6,600 nt of DNA, taken from NCBI GenBank assembly GCA_934527255.1, contig CAKTAM010000099.1, positions 1-6,600 on the forward strand, in the 5' to 3' direction. Position 1 is the stretch's first letter. Each line of letters begins with the position of its first letter. Source of the DNA: an uncultured Oscillospiraceae bacterium (GTDB lineage: Bacteria > Bacillota > Clostridia > Oscillospirales > Ruminococcaceae). The notes under the pieces were generated by a model. The model was not told the origin of the DNA. It did not search any database and saw nothing but the letters and a program-made list of their open reading frames with translations. Made by a program: the position numbers and the translations under genes. Positions 5,565-6,600 of the stretch are shown here, piece by piece.

Positions 5565-6584
5565 ATGAAGCAGCGAAAAGGCGATACCATCTGCTTTGCG
5601 CGGCCGCCCGCGGTGACGGCATGGGCGGCCGTGGCGGGCAAAAAGGAGGGCGAGGGGCCGCTTGCCGCGTTTTTTGATGAGATAGAGCCGGATACCCGCG
5701 CCGGGGAAAAGACCTGGGAGGCGGCCGAAAGCGCCTACCAGAAGCGGGCCTTTGCCCTGCTGCTGCGCAAGGCGGGGCTGCAGATCGGCCAGCTGGATTG
5801 TCTGTTCGGCGGCGATCTGGAAAACCAGTGCACCGGCACGGCATACACGGCCCGCGGGCTGGATGTGCCGTTTGCCGGGGTGTACGGCGCCTGCTCGACT
5901 ATGGCGGAAAGCCTGGGGCTGGCGGCCTGCTTTGCGGCGGCGGGGTTTGCCGGGCGGGCGGCCGCCATGACCAGCAGCCATTTCTGCACGGCCGAGCGGC
6001 AGTTCCGCACCCCGCTGGAATACGGCGGCCAGCGCACGCCGACCGCGCAGTGGACGGCGACCTGCGCCGGGGCCTGCCTGGTGGAGGCTGACGGCACGGG
6101 CCCGGCGGTGCGCGCCGTGACCTTTGGCCGCGTGCGGGATCTTGGCGTGCGCGACATCAACAACATGGGGGCGGCCATGGCCCCGGCGGCCGCCTCCACT
6201 ATTGCCCATTACCTGCAGGATACGCAGACCGATCCCGCACAGCTGGATGCCGTTTATACCGGCGATCTGGGGGCGGTGGGCAGTCGGCTGCTGGGGCAGC
6301 TGCTGGCGCAGCAGGGTATTGTGCTGCGCCGACACGATGACTGCGGGCTGCTGCTGTACGACCGGCAGACGCAGCAGGTAAAGGCGGGCGGCTCGGGCTG
6401 CGGGTGCAGCGCGGGGGTGCTGTGCGCGCACCTTCTGCCTGCCCTGCAGTCCGGGCGGCAGCGCCGGGTGCTGCTGGTGTCGACCGGCGCGCTGATGAGC
6501 CAGCTGACCTTTCAGCAGGGCGAAAGCATTCCGGGCGTGGCGCATCTGGTCGAGCTGACAGCCCCGCCGGAAAAGGCACAGTGA
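5565..6584 (+). CDS. spoVAD: Stage V sporulation protein AD (SpoVAD), DPA-binding thiolase-fold protein
   Basis: A 339-residue soluble protein of the expected length. SpoVAD lies on the outer face of the forespore inner membrane and binds dipicolinic acid directly for transfer through the SpoVA channel. It has a thiolase / ketoacyl synthase-like fold without known catalysis. Diagnostic blocks: ENQCTGTAYTARGL at 86-99, VYGACST at 106-112 with C110 in the place of the thiolase nucleophile, SSHFCTAERQFRTPLEYG at 137-154, and the TAQWT block at 160-164. A glycine/cysteine-rich segment, GGSGCGCSAG, lies near 283-292. The start is ATG 5565, preceded by AAGGAAA at 5551-5557. The ATG at 5561 is in another frame and gives no SpoVAD sequence. 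The gene is complete and intact, and is followed within 10 bp by a ribosome binding site at the edge of the window. Confidence 0.96.
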   Translation: MKQRKGDTICFARPPAVTAWAAVAGKKEGEGPLAAFFDEIEPDTRAGEKTWEAAESAYQKRAFALLLRKAGLQIGQLDCLFGGDLENQCTGTAYTARGLDVPFAGVYGACSTMAESLGLAACFAAAGFAGRAAAMTSSHFCTAERQFRTPLEYGGQRTPTAQWTATCAGACLVEADGTGPAVRAVTFGRVRDLGVRDINNMGAAMAPAAASTIAHYLQDTQTDPAQLDAVYTGDLGAVGSRLLGQLLAQQGIVLRRHDDCGLLLYDRQTQQVKAGGSGCGCSAGVLCAHLLPALQSGRQRRVLLVSTGALMSQLTFQQGESIPGVAHLVELTAPPEKAQ

Positions 6585-6593
6585 CGCGGCCGC

Positions 6594-6600
6594 CGGAGGG
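6594..6600 (+). promoter_or_regulatory. Ribosome binding site of the next gene, presumably spoVAE
   Basis: The window ends in CGGAGGG, a good Shine-Dalgarno, 10 bp after the spoVAD stop. In SpoVA operons the next gene is normally spoVAE, so this is expected to serve it. The coding sequence itself is outside the window. Confidence 0.55.

Noticed and set aside
4816..5844. Upstream extension of the MATE reading frame on the minus strand
   Set aside because: It is antisense to spoVAC and spoVAD, lies above the MATE promoter and ribosome binding site, and its peptide is low-complexity Arg/Pro/Ala sequence.
5484..6545. Minus-strand open frame of 353 codons
   Set aside because: It is antisense to spoVAD, whose protein matches its family throughout.
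1..6600. Mobile elements, CRISPR, tRNA, rRNA, riboswitch
   Set aside because: No transposase or integrase motifs, no regularly spaced repeats, no cloverleaf or known aptamer pattern could be found by reading.

Overview
The window reads as an ordinary chromosomal segment of a high-GC, endospore-forming anaerobic Firmicute. GC is roughly 64 percent by eye, and GC-rich third codon positions run through all the genes. The class is inferred from a SpoVA operon that begins at spoVAC with no spoVAA or spoVAB in front, the reduced arrangement known from Clostridia, and from Firmicute-type ribosome binding sites. A gut Oscillospirales / Ruminococcaceae-like organism is a reasonable guess, but this is inference and not a species call.

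Layout. Positions 1-301 hold a probable C-terminal tail of an unrecognised upstream gene, then a leader region with an inverted repeat, two phased A-tracts and a good sigma-A promoter. This promoter drives a plus-strand pair, a PAP2-type membrane phosphatase followed by asnA (ammonia-dependent asparagine synthetase), joined by an ATGA stop/start overlap. A strong bidirectional intrinsic terminator follows asnA. On the minus strand, read from right to left, come a MATE efflux pump (TTG start, perfect AGGAGG site) and then a classical short-chain dehydrogenase, 62 bp apart with a small hairpin between them. The MATE promoter carries a 26-bp perfect palindrome over its predicted transcription start, which looks like a repressor operator. 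Divergent from MATE, on the plus strand, is the start of a SpoVA operon: spoVAC, then spoVAD, then a ribosome binding site at the right edge, presumably for spoVAE. In front of spoVAC is a plausible forespore (sigma-G) promoter whose -35 and -10 elements sit in two copies of a 12-bp direct repeat.

How the genes work together. SpoVAC and SpoVAD belong to one machine that moves dipicolinic acid (Ca-DPA) across the inner forespore membrane. MATE and the dehydrogenase may form a small inducible detoxification unit. The PAP2/asnA pairing has no obvious shared pathway and is probably just co-transcription.

I see no mobile element, CRISPR array, tRNA, rRNA or recognisable riboswitch, and no strong sign of a new multi-gene system. 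The most interesting material is regulatory: the palindromic operator at the MATE promoter, the repeat-embedded sigma-G promoter of spoVA, and the phased A-tract promoter of the PAP2-asnA unit.
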